From the NCBI GenBank assembly GCA_964574635.1, contig CAZNOG010000020.1, positions 1-38,557 on the forward strand: a DNA stretch of 38,557 nt. Reading direction: 5' to 3'. Positions 1 to 8,038 of this stretch are shown piece by piece. Position numbers and translations under genes: made by a program. This DNA comes from CAZNOG01 sp964574635. Its GTDB lineage: Bacteria; Bacteroidota; Bacteroidia; Flavobacteriales_D; Cryomorphaceae. The first letter of the stretch is position 1. Each line of letters opens with the position of its first letter. The notes below the pieces were generated by a model. It saw nothing but the letters and a program-made list of their open reading frames with translations, did not search any database and was not told the origin of the DNA.

Positions 1-36
1 ATCTACAATAGTAGAAATTTCAAAGGCTTGGTAGCC
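1..36 (-). CRISPR. Type V-A CRISPR array, first (leader-proximal) repeat only; array runs off the window
   Basis: Read on the minus strand, the repeat ends in AATTTCTACTATTGTAGAT (19-1), the conserved Cas12a direct-repeat 3' half whose TCTAC/GTAGA arms form the crRNA pseudoknot stem. Its 5' part (36-25) is GGCTACCAAGCC, a second small GGCT/AGCC stem; together they make the usual 36-bp length. The repeat points the same way as cas12a-cas4-cas1-cas2 and lies just past cas2, so this is the leader-side end and spacers would begin beyond position 1. Only one repeat is visible, so periodicity cannot be shown; the call rests on the repeat sequence and the cas genes. The window stops exactly at the repeat boundary, as assemblies often do in arrays. 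Confidence 0.93.
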
Positions 37-47
37 TCCAGATGACG

Positions 48-78
48 CGAAGGTACATATTAATTCCTGATTAGCAAC
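48..78 (-). promoter_or_regulatory. Predicted CRISPR array promoter in the leader
   Basis: On the minus strand GTTG (78-75), 19 bases, then TACCTTCG (55-48) match the Bacteroidota promoter pattern TTTG-N19-TAnnTTTG with one mismatch in each box. Transcription would begin about position 41, roughly 5 nt before the first repeat. The leader between cas2 and the repeat (37-189) also holds a C7-T9 homopolymer tract (110-125). The promoter is inferred from pattern only. Confidence 0.5.
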
Positions 79-189
79 CACGAAGGTGAAATGGAAATGC
101 GGCATTTTACCCCCCCTTTTTTTTTGCAAAAATTTAAAGACCTCAAACGGAAAACGATAAGACCCTGTTTCATGACCAACAATCAAAAT

Positions 190-468
190 TTAAAGGAAAA
201 TGATATCGTTGTCCAGTAAACTGGCACTTCCGAAGCGCATGGAGTCCTTATGATTTGTTTTGAAAACGTATATACTGTCCCCTTCTTCAAATTTTTCTCC
301 GAATTTGGATTTGATCGCCGTTTTCACTATGTCCAAGACACGTTTTGAATTCTCAATTTCGAAAACAGAAAATTGCACGCGGACACCATATCGTTCCAAA
401 AACTTAGAGAATTGGGTACGGGTTTTGTCGGATGAAATATCGTATGCAACGATGATTACGTTAGCCAT
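190..468 (-). CDS. cas2: CRISPR-associated endonuclease Cas2
   Basis: Small 92-residue protein starting MANVIIVAYDISSDKTR, with the beta-strand plus Tyr-Asp motif (YD) that marks Cas2 and carries its metal-binding Asp. Cas2 dimers bridge two Cas1 dimers in the spacer-integration complex. The reading frame stays open 24 codons further upstream (to 540), but that stretch does not look like Cas2. The ATG at 468 gives the usual family length and an 8-nt ATGGCTAA overlap with the cas1 stop, typical of translational coupling. It is the last cas gene before the leader and array. No frameshift or missing core residue was seen. Confidence 0.93.
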   Translation of the reverse strand: MANVIIVAYDISSDKTRTQFSKFLERYGVRVQFSVFEIENSKRVLDIVKTAIKSKFGEKFEEGDSIYVFKTNHKDSMRFGSASLLDNDIIFL

Positions 469-1432
469 AATTGAAAATTGGGTATTGTAGAACACTCTTC
501 TTCCCCATGAAGCATCGGTAATACTGTTGGACATACGCAAAAATTGCCGATTTATGGGTTATGATCGCTTCGAAAAATGCCTTTACATAAATCTGTCTGA
601 ATTCGGATTTCAGGTAGTACGCATTTTTTCGTTTTTCAAAGTGCTTAGGATCAAAATGACCGGACTTTAATGATTTCCTTATTTGATGATCCACTATGCA
701 TCTAAAAGGCTCCATTAAATCGCATACCAAACTTTTGCGACGGAACCAAAGCTGATGATAGACGCCCATATATGGGTCGAAACCGAAAAGTCGCGTCATA
801 CATTCAACGTAATTGAAAAGCATGGTGTACCCAATATCGAGCGTGGCATTAACGGTATCTTGTTTCACCCTAGGCTCTCGTTGCCTCCAATCGGCGAATC
901 CGAAATAGGATCTGAAAAATGCTTTAGCAGCCTTACCTTCCAATCCCATCAAAGCTCTGTAATCCAGAGCTTCCCCCGCAGAAATTGATATCTTTTGAAT
1001 TAGGGATATGTCAGATGTGATTGTTCTATTCTTTTCCTTGGTTTTTATTAGAAGAGAAATTTGATTCATCAACTTGTTCTGAATGAGGCATTGTGCTATT
1101 GAAAGAACCCCTTTGTTGTTTTCGAATTGCTTCTTTCGCAGTAGAAAATTACCCTCAGCCATATTGCCGAAATAAAATACCGGCCGAAAATTTGGTTTCA
1201 TAACCACAATTGGGATTCCATTTTTATTGCAATGCTCTATCAAAGCCGTAGTAACGGTAGTGTGGCCGATAACCATTAAACTCAAAATCTTGGGAAACGG
1301 GAGTTTGGTTATTGCTTTTCCAGTCTCCGTGTTTTCGAGAAGAAGCCTGCCGGCGGAAACGCGCAATCGTTGGTGTTCAACCCCATTAATAACAAATAGG
1401 CTTCTGGATTTTATGTCTTTATGCGTAAACAT
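461..1432 (-). CDS. cas1: CRISPR-associated endonuclease Cas1, type V-A
   Basis: Integrase subunit of the adaptation complex. The 323-residue protein begins MFTHKDIKSRSLFVING, close to the start seen in other type V-A Cas1 proteins, with LPFPKILSLMVIGH in the N-terminal beta domain. The helical domain has the metal-binding Glu in GLEGKAAKAFF, His in MGVYHQLWF and Glu in CDLMEPFRC. An upstream ATG at 1465 would add 11 residues. I prefer 1432 because homologous starts align there; it overlaps the cas4 stop by 14 nt. Its 3' end overlaps cas2 by 8 nt, so cas4, cas1 and cas2 probably form one translationally coupled unit. Confidence 0.94.
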   Translation of the reverse strand: MFTHKDIKSRSLFVINGVEHQRLRVSAGRLLLENTETGKAITKLPFPKILSLMVIGHTTVTTALIEHCNKNGIPIVVMKPNFRPVFYFGNMAEGNFLLRKKQFENNKGVLSIAQCLIQNKLMNQISLLIKTKEKNRTITSDISLIQKISISAGEALDYRALMGLEGKAAKAFFRSYFGFADWRQREPRVKQDTVNATLDIGYTMLFNYVECMTRLFGFDPYMGVYHQLWFRRKSLVCDLMEPFRCIVDHQIRKSLKSGHFDPKHFEKRKNAYYLKSEFRQIYVKAFFEAIITHKSAIFAYVQQYYRCFMGKKSVLQYPIFNYG

Positions 1433-1994
1433 GGTCTTGTTGGGTTTTGTCACAAAGTGCAGCATAAATGCAGTTCCGACATTTTGACGGATTCACTTTT
1501 ATTTCCGTTTCAAAGTCAAATCGGGCTACTTTCCGAATGTGAGCCTTGAGTTCTTCGCGCTGACTTTCTTTTGGGATAGGGAGGGGAATCGTTATAGAAT
1601 CTTTTATTGAGAAGAATTCGATGGAGGAAACCTCGAAGCCCATTTCACAGAGTGCAAAATATTGTGACCAAATTTGGTAGTAATAGCCTTGGTATAACCG
1701 TGAAATGAAGTATTTGCTTTCCACCAATTTCTTCTCTTCGAGATGCAGTGTATCGATTTTTCCATATACCCCCAAACTGCGCGATATCACATATATGCCT
1801 TTTAGCACTTTCTCTTTTTCACTTGCTCTCGCCTCCTCAAAACTGTCTATATGTGCGTGAAAGGCTTTTCCGCGCTGCTGAGGCAGAGCACTATAAGCGT
1901 CTTCTGAATTCTGATCAAATACCTGATGTAGATAAAGTGAATACGGACAGAAAATGAAGTCGTTAAGATAGGTTATTGGTAGGTATGTTTCCAT
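1419..1994 (-). CDS. cas4: CRISPR-associated exonuclease Cas4
   Basis: Cas4 trims prespacers and helps select PAM-bearing ends before Cas1-Cas2 integration. The 191-residue protein has one N-terminal cysteine in FIFCPYSLYLHQ (about residue 17) and a C-terminal cluster CRNCIYAALC (about 172-181). These four cysteines are the expected [4Fe-4S] ligands. The RecB-like nuclease core is seen in GKIDTLHLEEKKLVESKY, with the Asp and the Glu-x-Lys pair. It is a separate gene, not fused to Cas1, and its stop overlaps the cas1 start. It is separated from cas12a by 195 nt and has its own candidate promoter. Confidence 0.94.
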   Translation of the reverse strand: METYLPITYLNDFIFCPYSLYLHQVFDQNSEDAYSALPQQRGKAFHAHIDSFEEARASEKEKVLKGIYVISRSLGVYGKIDTLHLEEKKLVESKYFISRLYQGYYYQIWSQYFALCEMGFEVSSIEFFSIKDSITIPLPIPKESQREELKAHIRKVARFDFETEIKVNPSKCRNCIYAALCDKTQQDHVYA

Positions 1995-2000
1995 TTACGA

Positions 2001-2029
2001 AAATTATGAAAATGACATTGTAATGTCAA
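2001..2029 (-). promoter_or_regulatory. Predicted cas4-cas1-cas2 promoter with overlapping palindrome
   Basis: On the minus strand TTGACA (2029-2024), 17 bases, then TAATTT (2006-2001) resembles a sigma70-type promoter and also fits the Bacteroidota TTG-N20-TAnnTTTG form (TAATTTTC). A 16-bp inverted repeat TGACATTgtAATGTCA (2013-2028) covers the -35 box and spacer and could be a repressor operator. The -10 box ends only 7 nt before the cas4 ATG, so the mRNA would be leaderless or nearly so. Pattern evidence only. Confidence 0.4.
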
Positions 2030-2189
2030 CCTCTTGACACACACCAACCTGATACCATTCCGTTTTTGATTCCGGAAATTAAATTGCCTTGCTAAAAATT
2101 AAATTTCTTCTCAGACGTTTGCAAAGAGCCTCGAGAAGTATAGGATGAACCCATTCTTATCTTGAAGACCTTGGTATTAGCACTTTATT

Positions 2190-3167
2190 TCAAATGAGCA
2201 TGGGGTGTTTCTGTACGAAATTCAGCCAGTCTTTATTGCTTATATACAATTTTACTTTTTTGAGGTCGTGCGATTTATTGATTTGTTCCAATATCCACAA
2301 TCCTTTTTTGCCGATATGATAGGCACCGTTGGCATCGGCATCTTTGGGCAATGTGCTGCCTGCGTTTCGGCTGTCGTAAAAGGTGCCACTTTCATTCATT
2401 ACCGGAGAAATCAGGTAATCTATTTCGCTGTTGATGACGCTGTTCCGCATTTGTAGCGTGAGTTTAAACAGGTGCAACAGTTTTTCAAAAAAGGTTTTAT
2501 CGTCAATAGATTTTATTTGTTCTTTGATGCATTCACCTTTGCCGTAAACAACGTTGTATTTCCCCAACAAATCTTCAAATTGTTCTGTTAGATTCACTTT
2601 TTTATTGTCCCATTGGTTATTGGTTTCGGGGTTTCTATACGTGAGAATACGCTCTCCATAAGTACAAACCGTCCATTCTGTTTTTGTGCCTTCGGCTCTG
2701 GTAGTGAAATCATTGTAATCAAAAGCAAATTCAAAATAATTTTTAGTTGAATTAAATCGGATGGACTTGTATTTATCAAAGAATTTTTGGGCTTTTTCCA
2801 CACTTTCATATTTGGTGTTGAACAAATTGACAAAACCTGTGGTCGGGTCAATTTTGCTGGTGTTCCAAGCCGGAACGTAGAATAGGAAACCACTTTGCTT
2901 GCCGAGTTTTTGAAAACTTTCAAATTTGTTGGTAAGCTGTAAAGCATTGTAAAGACCTCCGGCTTCATTGGGATCTTTGTCTTTGAACACCAAAAAATTC
3001 AGTTTGTCTATCAGCATTTTTTCCAATTTCTGATACACTTGTTTTTCCACTTTGAAACGCCCGCGTTTAAACCCAAAATTCAAATCTTCCATTACCACAA
3101 TGGCGTTATGTACCACCATCATTTTGGCGATTTTATGCACCACTTGCGATAGGTAACCCGCTTTCAG
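2190..3167 (-). CDS. cas12a: Cas12a (Cpf1), C-terminal part: RuvC-II, Nuc, RuvC-III (5' end meets assembly gap)
   Basis: This is the 3' part of the effector gene, interrupted by 100 Ns. Numbered on the rejoined 1,280-residue protein, it holds RuvC-II Glu982 in VVMEDLNFGFKRGRF, the Nuc domain with Arg1196 in QMRNSVINSEIDYL, and RuvC-III with Asp1233 in DADANGAYHIG. The 37-residue spacing from Arg to Asp equals that of Francisella Cas12a (R1218/D1255). The apparent Met start at 3143 is an internal codon (MVHKIAKMM), not a gene start. The 55 bases before the gap repeat those after it; removing the duplicate and the Ns (3113-3267) joins both parts in frame. The gene ends 195 nt before cas4. Confidence 0.95.
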   Translation of the reverse strand: MKAGYLSQVVHKIAKMMVVHNAIVVMEDLNFGFKRGRFKVEKQVYQKLEKMLIDKLNFLVFKDKDPNEAGGLYNALQLTNKFESFQKLGKQSGFLFYVPAWNTSKIDPTTGFVNLFNTKYESVEKAQKFFDKYKSIRFNSTKNYFEFAFDYNDFTTRAEGTKTEWTVCTYGERILTYRNPETNNQWDNKKVNLTEQFEDLLGKYNVVYGKGECIKEQIKSIDDKTFFEKLLHLFKLTLQMRNSVINSEIDYLISPVMNESGTFYDSRNAGSTLPKDADANGAYHIGKKGLWILEQINKSHDLKKVKLYISNKDWLNFVQKHPMLI

Positions 3168-3322
3168 NNNNNNNNNNNNNNNNNNNNNNNNNNNNNNNNN
3201 NNNNNNNNNNNNNNNNNNNNNNNNNNNNNNNNNNNNNNNNNNNNNNNNNNNNNNNNNNNNNNNNNNNCCACCATCATTTTGGCGATTTTATGCACCACTT
3301 GCGATAGGTAACCCGCTTTCAG
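3113..3322. other. Scaffold gap of 100 Ns flanked by an identical 55-bp overlap
   Basis: Ns fill 3168-3267. The 55 bases at 3113-3167 are identical to 3268-3322, and each copy abuts the Ns, as expected when two overlapping contigs are joined with a fixed-size spacer instead of being merged. Collapsing the duplicate and the Ns leaves 3,843 nt of cas12a (1,281 codons with stop) in frame. The biological gap is therefore probably zero, and 155 bp of this window are artefact. Confidence 0.9.
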
Positions 3323-6187
3323 TTCTTTGATGTTTTCAATAGTCCCCCAGTTTTTTCGGGCGTTGTCCCGCTCTTCTTCTTTTTTGGCTAAAAGCGTATG
3401 GTAGGGCGTTTCAATATTGTGTTTTTCGTTGTTGATGGAATTGAGTGTTTCTTGGTGCAGGATGTTCCCTTGTTGGTCAATCAGCGAAATGTATATCAAA
3501 TGCCTTTCGCCCCGGTCTATGCCGATAATCTTTATATCAGGATTGTCTTTAAGATAGCTCAATACATCCTGATTGATATAATCGTTACCTGTTGCTTTGA
3601 AATTTAAGGTAATGGGAACGTGGAATTGGAATTTGTCCGTCGTAAAGCGTTTGTCTTTGATTAAATCATAGTCAAAGGTGCTCTGTTTTTTGACGGCTTT
3701 CGGATTTTTGTTGTCAATCGGTTCATTGGCTTTGTGCACCACTTTTTGTTCGTCGTCAATGGATTTTTTTCGGTAAAAAATTTCTGCCTGCCCGTTGAGT
3801 TTATAAATAACATCTTTCAGGTTTTCCGGGCTAAACAGGGCTTTCCAATAAAGTGTGTGCATATTGGGCGTGCCTTTGCAATATGGTGAAAAGTCTTTAT
3901 TGTAGATTTGGAAAAGGTAGAGTTTGCCTTCGTCAACTAATTGGTTGATGTAATCGTCATCAACATCAGTATAGGAAATGGTATAACCTTGCGCCTCTAC
4001 TTCTCTGTAGAAACCATCAATAGATTCATATGTATTCGTTTCGGAAAATTGAAATCCAAAATTCCTCCATTCGGGATGCTTATTGATTGATTCTTTGAAA
4101 AAATCTATCATTTTTCGGCAATCCGACACATTAAAATCTGATTTTTCAAATCCGGTTTGCGGTGTACCTCCTTTAGTGTGGGTACTGTGGTTTCGTATGC
4201 TTAATATTTCATCGCTCGGATTGTAATAGCCAATATTTTTATTGCTAAAAAACACTTTTGGAAGCATTTTGCTCGCTCCCGGCAAAAGTTTATAATTTAC
4301 TTTGGAATAAACATTCTGTGTTCTTGCTTTGGGAATCTTTCTGAAAATCTTGTTGTGGCCTTTATCCATAATCCCCAAATAAAACATATCATCTTTTCTA
4401 AACAAAATGGCACTATTGGCTTCTTCTTTATTGACGTCCCAACCATCAAGCAAGGTGCTATTCTCAAAATTCAACTTAAACTTCTCAACACTATACGGCT
4501 TTTGCGTAGCGTAGTTCCGCACTTTGTTGTACAATGGAACAATCAACGCCAATTGCTCATACCACACTTCCAATTGTCCGTAAAATTTTTCGTCTTTTTC
4601 CAAGGTGGAATCTGTCGGTAGCATTAACGGTTTCACGAAGTGAAACATTTCCATCAAGGCGTCCAAAAACAGTTTGATATCGTCAATCGTCTTTTTATCT
4701 TCATGTAGTTTTTTGTTTTTTGGGTAATTTTCCAAAACGCCTTTGATACAACTGTATTTGGCTTCTATATTGGAAACAAAATCAAACTCTTTGTCCGAAT
4801 CTTCCTTTTTGGTAGCTTTAAAATGGGTATGGAAATAATCAGCAACCGGAGATTCGTTTTTATTTAAATCCTTTAATACTTCCGCCTCGTTTCGGTAATT
4901 ATACAATGCTTTTTCAATTTCGGCAATAGAAAAATATCCTTGTTTCAAATAGCGTTCTTTTTCAGTTTCCTGTTTTTTAGACAAACCTTTTTTTCCGATT
5001 TCTATCGTCTGTAAATAAGTAAATTCCAACGCATTTTTTACGACACCCCAATCCCCAAAAAGCGTCTTGGAGATTTCGGTTAGCGACTTATCGTTTCGGA
5101 TATGGATTTTGTTCAAATCGTACTCCTTGAGCGATTGCAAAAGGCCTTGTATTTGGCTCAAAATATTTTCAGTATCTTCTTTGTCTTTTGGCTGAAAACT
5201 AATGAGGTAATGATGATAATAATCTTTAATAGCATCCAACACTTCGTCGCTGTTCTCAAATTTTTCTGCAATGAAAGAGGTACTCTCCCTATCGCTTAAA
5301 ATTTGCTTATACAGCATTTTCAGTTTGGGAATTCGCTTGTTTTTATCCGTTTGTTTTTGGTTGTAATCGGTATTGATGTATTCGTTCAGTCCTTTTATTT
5401 TGGGTTTGCCTTCTTCGGCTACGCGTCCGCCGACAATCAAATTGTAAACGTCTATTTGTTTTTGCGTCAGCACCTCGTTGTAGTATTCCAAGTCAAAGGC
5501 TTCATTAATAGTGGTAATGTTTAAATACTCTTCGATGTTCTTGTCCAGTTCTTTGCATTTGTCCTGTAATTCAGGAATTTCTTTTACTTTCTCAAAAATG
5601 CGGATATTGTCCAAGAACTTGGGTAGGTTTTCGTGAACCAACCGATAAGCAATAGCGGTACTTTGCTCTTTATCGGTATACATATTTTTTCGGTTTTCGT
5701 GAAAGCCACCGAAATAAGTGGTGAAGTTTTTGAAACCTTCATCAAAATAAACGTCCTCTTCTTGCTGTTCTCTAATCCATTTTTCCAATAATTCGGTAAT
5801 CAGTTCCTTTTTATCAATTTTTGAAAAAACATTTTTGGCTTCCCCGGTTTTAAATCCGTTGGCAATTTCCTTGCGCATCGCATCTTGCACTTTTTTTAGC
5901 TCGGCTTTATACTTTTCTTCTTTCTTCCGCTCAGGAGAAGCAAAATATAAATCCTTGTAGGCTTCTAAATGCGTCAACTGTACATTCTGCATCGCCAGTT
6001 CAATAAAATACTTATGAAAACCGTCAATGGTTTTCTTCATCTTTTTGTAACTTTCGGCACGTTGTTCATCTTGCGTAAGCAAGCCTTTTCGGTCGATGTT
6101 TTCTTTGGTTTTTCTCTGAGGAATGAGTTCGAAGCGAAGCGTCTTGCTTAAGGAATACAAATTGGTAAATTTGGTCAGATCATTCAT
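3268..6187 (-). CDS. cas12a: Cas12a (Cpf1), N-terminal part: WED, REC1/REC2, PI, crRNA processing, RuvC-I
   Basis: 5' part of the single-protein, crRNA-guided DNA nuclease of type V-A systems. It starts MNDLTKFTNLYSLSKTLRF, the usual Cas12a N-terminus (WED-I), followed by REC1 and REC2 (about 25-520). The PAM-interacting region contains GASKMLPKVFFS, equivalent to the loop holding the PAM-reading Lys613 in Francisella Cas12a. The pre-crRNA-processing residues are H818, K827 and K844, spaced 9 and 17 apart as in Francisella (H843, K852, K869). RuvC-I Asp891 lies in IIGIDRGERH. The bridge-helix region follows and runs into the assembly gap. All key residues are present, so the protein looks active; a T-rich PAM is expected from the family, not shown here. 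Confidence 0.96.
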
Positions 6188-7114
6188 GTTGCTGAGTTTT
6201 TAGAGTTATCACTGGATTTATGTCGAAACGACAAAAGAGGTCTCATTTTTTGATCTTTGGATTCGTTTCTCTATCTGATTTCCAAGTTTTGTTCATGGGT
6301 GGACCAAACCTGTCGAGCGGTGCAACCCTGCCGGCATGCCGAAAAAAATAAATTTATCACAACAAGGATGTACCGTATCATTTTTCATCCATTCCCACCG
6401 CATCCGCCACACTTTCAACGTGCTGAAATTACTTTTTTTTCCCCGACCGAGCAAATATATTTTTTCTACTCCCCTAACCCCTACCGCCTATCCGCAGCCA
6501 TTCCCGCGGATTTTATCCCCAAAAACTTCCCTTGTTCTTCCGGCGCCTCCGCCTTCTTTTACACCCTCCGCTCCATCGACCCCTCGAAATTCAGCAAATC
6601 CAGGGTCTGCAAGAACCAAACGCATTGCTCCCAGTCCTTTCCATTCCCCGATGCGGATGCCTGAATACCCGGCTTTCGGCATTGGCTGTCATTTTGAATT
6701 TCCTATTCATCATCGACGTTTTGCAACGGGTGTCCTTTCCGCCACCTCCGGGAAACACGGAACCAACCTGCAGATGACCGCGATAGTGCCAACCACATCC
6801 ACGGGTTCGTCGGGAACATCGTATTTCGGTTCCGCGCAGAGGATAAGAGACTTCAGGAAAAACACGAAAGAGGGAACCCCCCGCAATTTTTTCGAAACGC
6901 GCCGGGCGATATCTTTTTTTTGAATACACCTGATCGGATGGTGTCGATTTACACTCACGAGCCGCCCAACATCCCCTTCGCGTAGCGGAGTTCGGTTCCG
7001 CCGAGTTGTCCCCCACACCTCCCGTCCCAAAAACTTCTTTTCCCGCCACGAATGCATCCCTGCAATTTCCCCAATCTCACCTATTATTGCATTTCCTAAG
7101 TTCACCCCTGCGAT
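6188..7114. other. Gene-poor boundary between the CRISPR block and chromosomal genes
   Basis: No convincing gene was found in 927 nt. Open frames on both strands here lack family resemblance and use low-complexity Ser/Pro/Phe or Arg-rich translations. A small inverted repeat GTCG-AAA-CGAC lies at 6225-6235, about 40 nt before the cas12a start, where its promoter should be; no strong promoter match was found. Composition changes from AT-rich to GC-rich across roughly 6200-6500, so this may be the junction of an acquired segment. Around 6559-6702 (minus) a 48-codon stop-free stretch looks protein-like but has no start codon. Confidence 0.5.
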
Positions 7115-8038
7115 ATGGACAACAAAAAAATCAATCAACGGATAAAACTCTTCGTAGTGATGGCCGTCGTGTTGCTTGCGATGCATTATCTCGTGGATCT
7201 CAAGATTTTGGAACCTTGGTCAAAGTACTTGCCCTTCATTCGGCGTCTCACGATGAGTTCCTTCCTCATCGCCCTGATCTTTTTGATAAGCAACGTGATT
7301 TCCCGCTTGGTGAACACCCAGGCCGACATTCAGGGGAACACGTACAATCTTATGCGGGTGGTTCGCTTTCTGGCCATCACCTTCAGCTTGGTGGTGGCTG
7401 TATCTTTCATGTTTCAGAATCTTTACGCCGCCGCGGTCAGCTTCGGTCTGATCACCTTGATTCTCGGTTTTGCACTACAGGCTCCCATCACCTCGTTCAT
7501 CGCGTGGGTGTATCTTATTTTCCGGCGCACATACTTGGTTGGAGATCGCATTCAGATCAAAGGCATGCGCGGGGACGTGATTTCCATCACCTATCTGGAC
7601 ACTTCGATCTTGGAATGCAGTGGGGATTATCTGGAAAACGACCGCAAGAGCGGACGCGTCATAAGCTTTCCGAACAGCCTGGTACTGAGAGAGGAAGTCA
7701 TCAATTATTCCGGGCCTGAAGTGCCCTTTATATGGAACGAAACACCTGTGCAGATCGCCTATACCAGCGATTTGAAATTCGTTGAGGAGTGCTTGTTAAA
7801 GGCGGCCGACAAAGACTTTGAACGCAAGCACCCCGCCTACTACAACCGGGAACCGGAGAGGTGGGGCGCCGCCGTCTATTTCCGCGTCAATTCTTCAGCA
7901 TGGATGGAAGCCGTGGTATCTTACCCGGTGGAGCCCATCGACACCACGGGAAGGCGAAACCGCATCCTCCGCGAAGCACTGCCCATGTTGAATGCCTCAC
8001 CCGAGAAAGTACAGTTTCCGGAAGGAACCCGCCGTTAA
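7115..8038 (+). CDS. MscS-family mechanosensitive ion channel
   Basis: Inner-membrane channel that releases solutes on hypo-osmotic shock. The 307-residue protein has predicted helices near residues 10-28, 47-65, 82-100 and 103-137. The last, containing LILGFALQAPITSFIAWV, matches the pore-lining TM3 of MscS. It is followed by the beta domain signature YLVGDRIQIKGMRGDVISI and a cytoplasmic alpha/beta domain. The first 40 residues are a short extra N-terminal helix, making it one of the smaller, MscS-like rather than MscK-like, members. It is convergent with the P-type ATPase, their stops sharing a TTAA. Confidence 0.9.
   Translation: MDNKKINQRIKLFVVMAVVLLAMHYLVDLKILEPWSKYLPFIRRLTMSSFLIALIFLISNVISRLVNTQADIQGNTYNLMRVVRFLAITFSLVVAVSFMFQNLYAAAVSFGLITLILGFALQAPITSFIAWVYLIFRRTYLVGDRIQIKGMRGDVISITYLDTSILECSGDYLENDRKSGRVISFPNSLVLREEVINYSGPEVPFIWNETPVQIAYTSDLKFVEECLLKAADKDFERKHPAYYNREPERWGAAVYFRVNSSAWMEAVVSYPVEPIDTTGRRNRILREALPMLNASPEKVQFPEGTRR

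Noticed and set aside
190..540. Longer cas2 with 24 extra N-terminal residues
   Set aside because: The extension lies within the cas1 coding sequence and lacks similarity; the ATG at 468 gives the standard 92-residue Cas2.
461..1465. Longer cas1 with 11 extra N-terminal residues
   Set aside because: The ATG at 1432 aligns with type V-A homologs and gives the usual short overlap with cas4.
2095..2181. Repeat-like strings between cas12a and cas4 (AAATTTCTTCTC near 2100; CTTGGTA near 2170) resembling parts of the CRISPR repeat
   Set aside because: Matches are only 7-11 bases, lie apart, and lack the TCTAC/GTAGA stem; type V-A needs no tracrRNA, so an anti-repeat is not expected.
6559..6702. 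Minus-strand 48-codon open stretch with protein-like sequence (DWEQCVWFLQTLDLLNFEG)
   Set aside because: No start codon, short, stop codon followed by a second open piece, and no recognised family; may be a relic but cannot be supported.
6336..6923. Plus-strand 195-codon open frame in the boundary region
   Set aside because: Translation is low-complexity (Ser/Pro/Phe/Arg), shows no family features and overlaps other equally long frames, as expected by chance in GC-rich DNA.
6710..7186. Minus-strand 158-codon open frame overlapping the MscS start
   Set aside because: It overlaps the real MscS coding start, has no domain resemblance, and looks like a chance frame.
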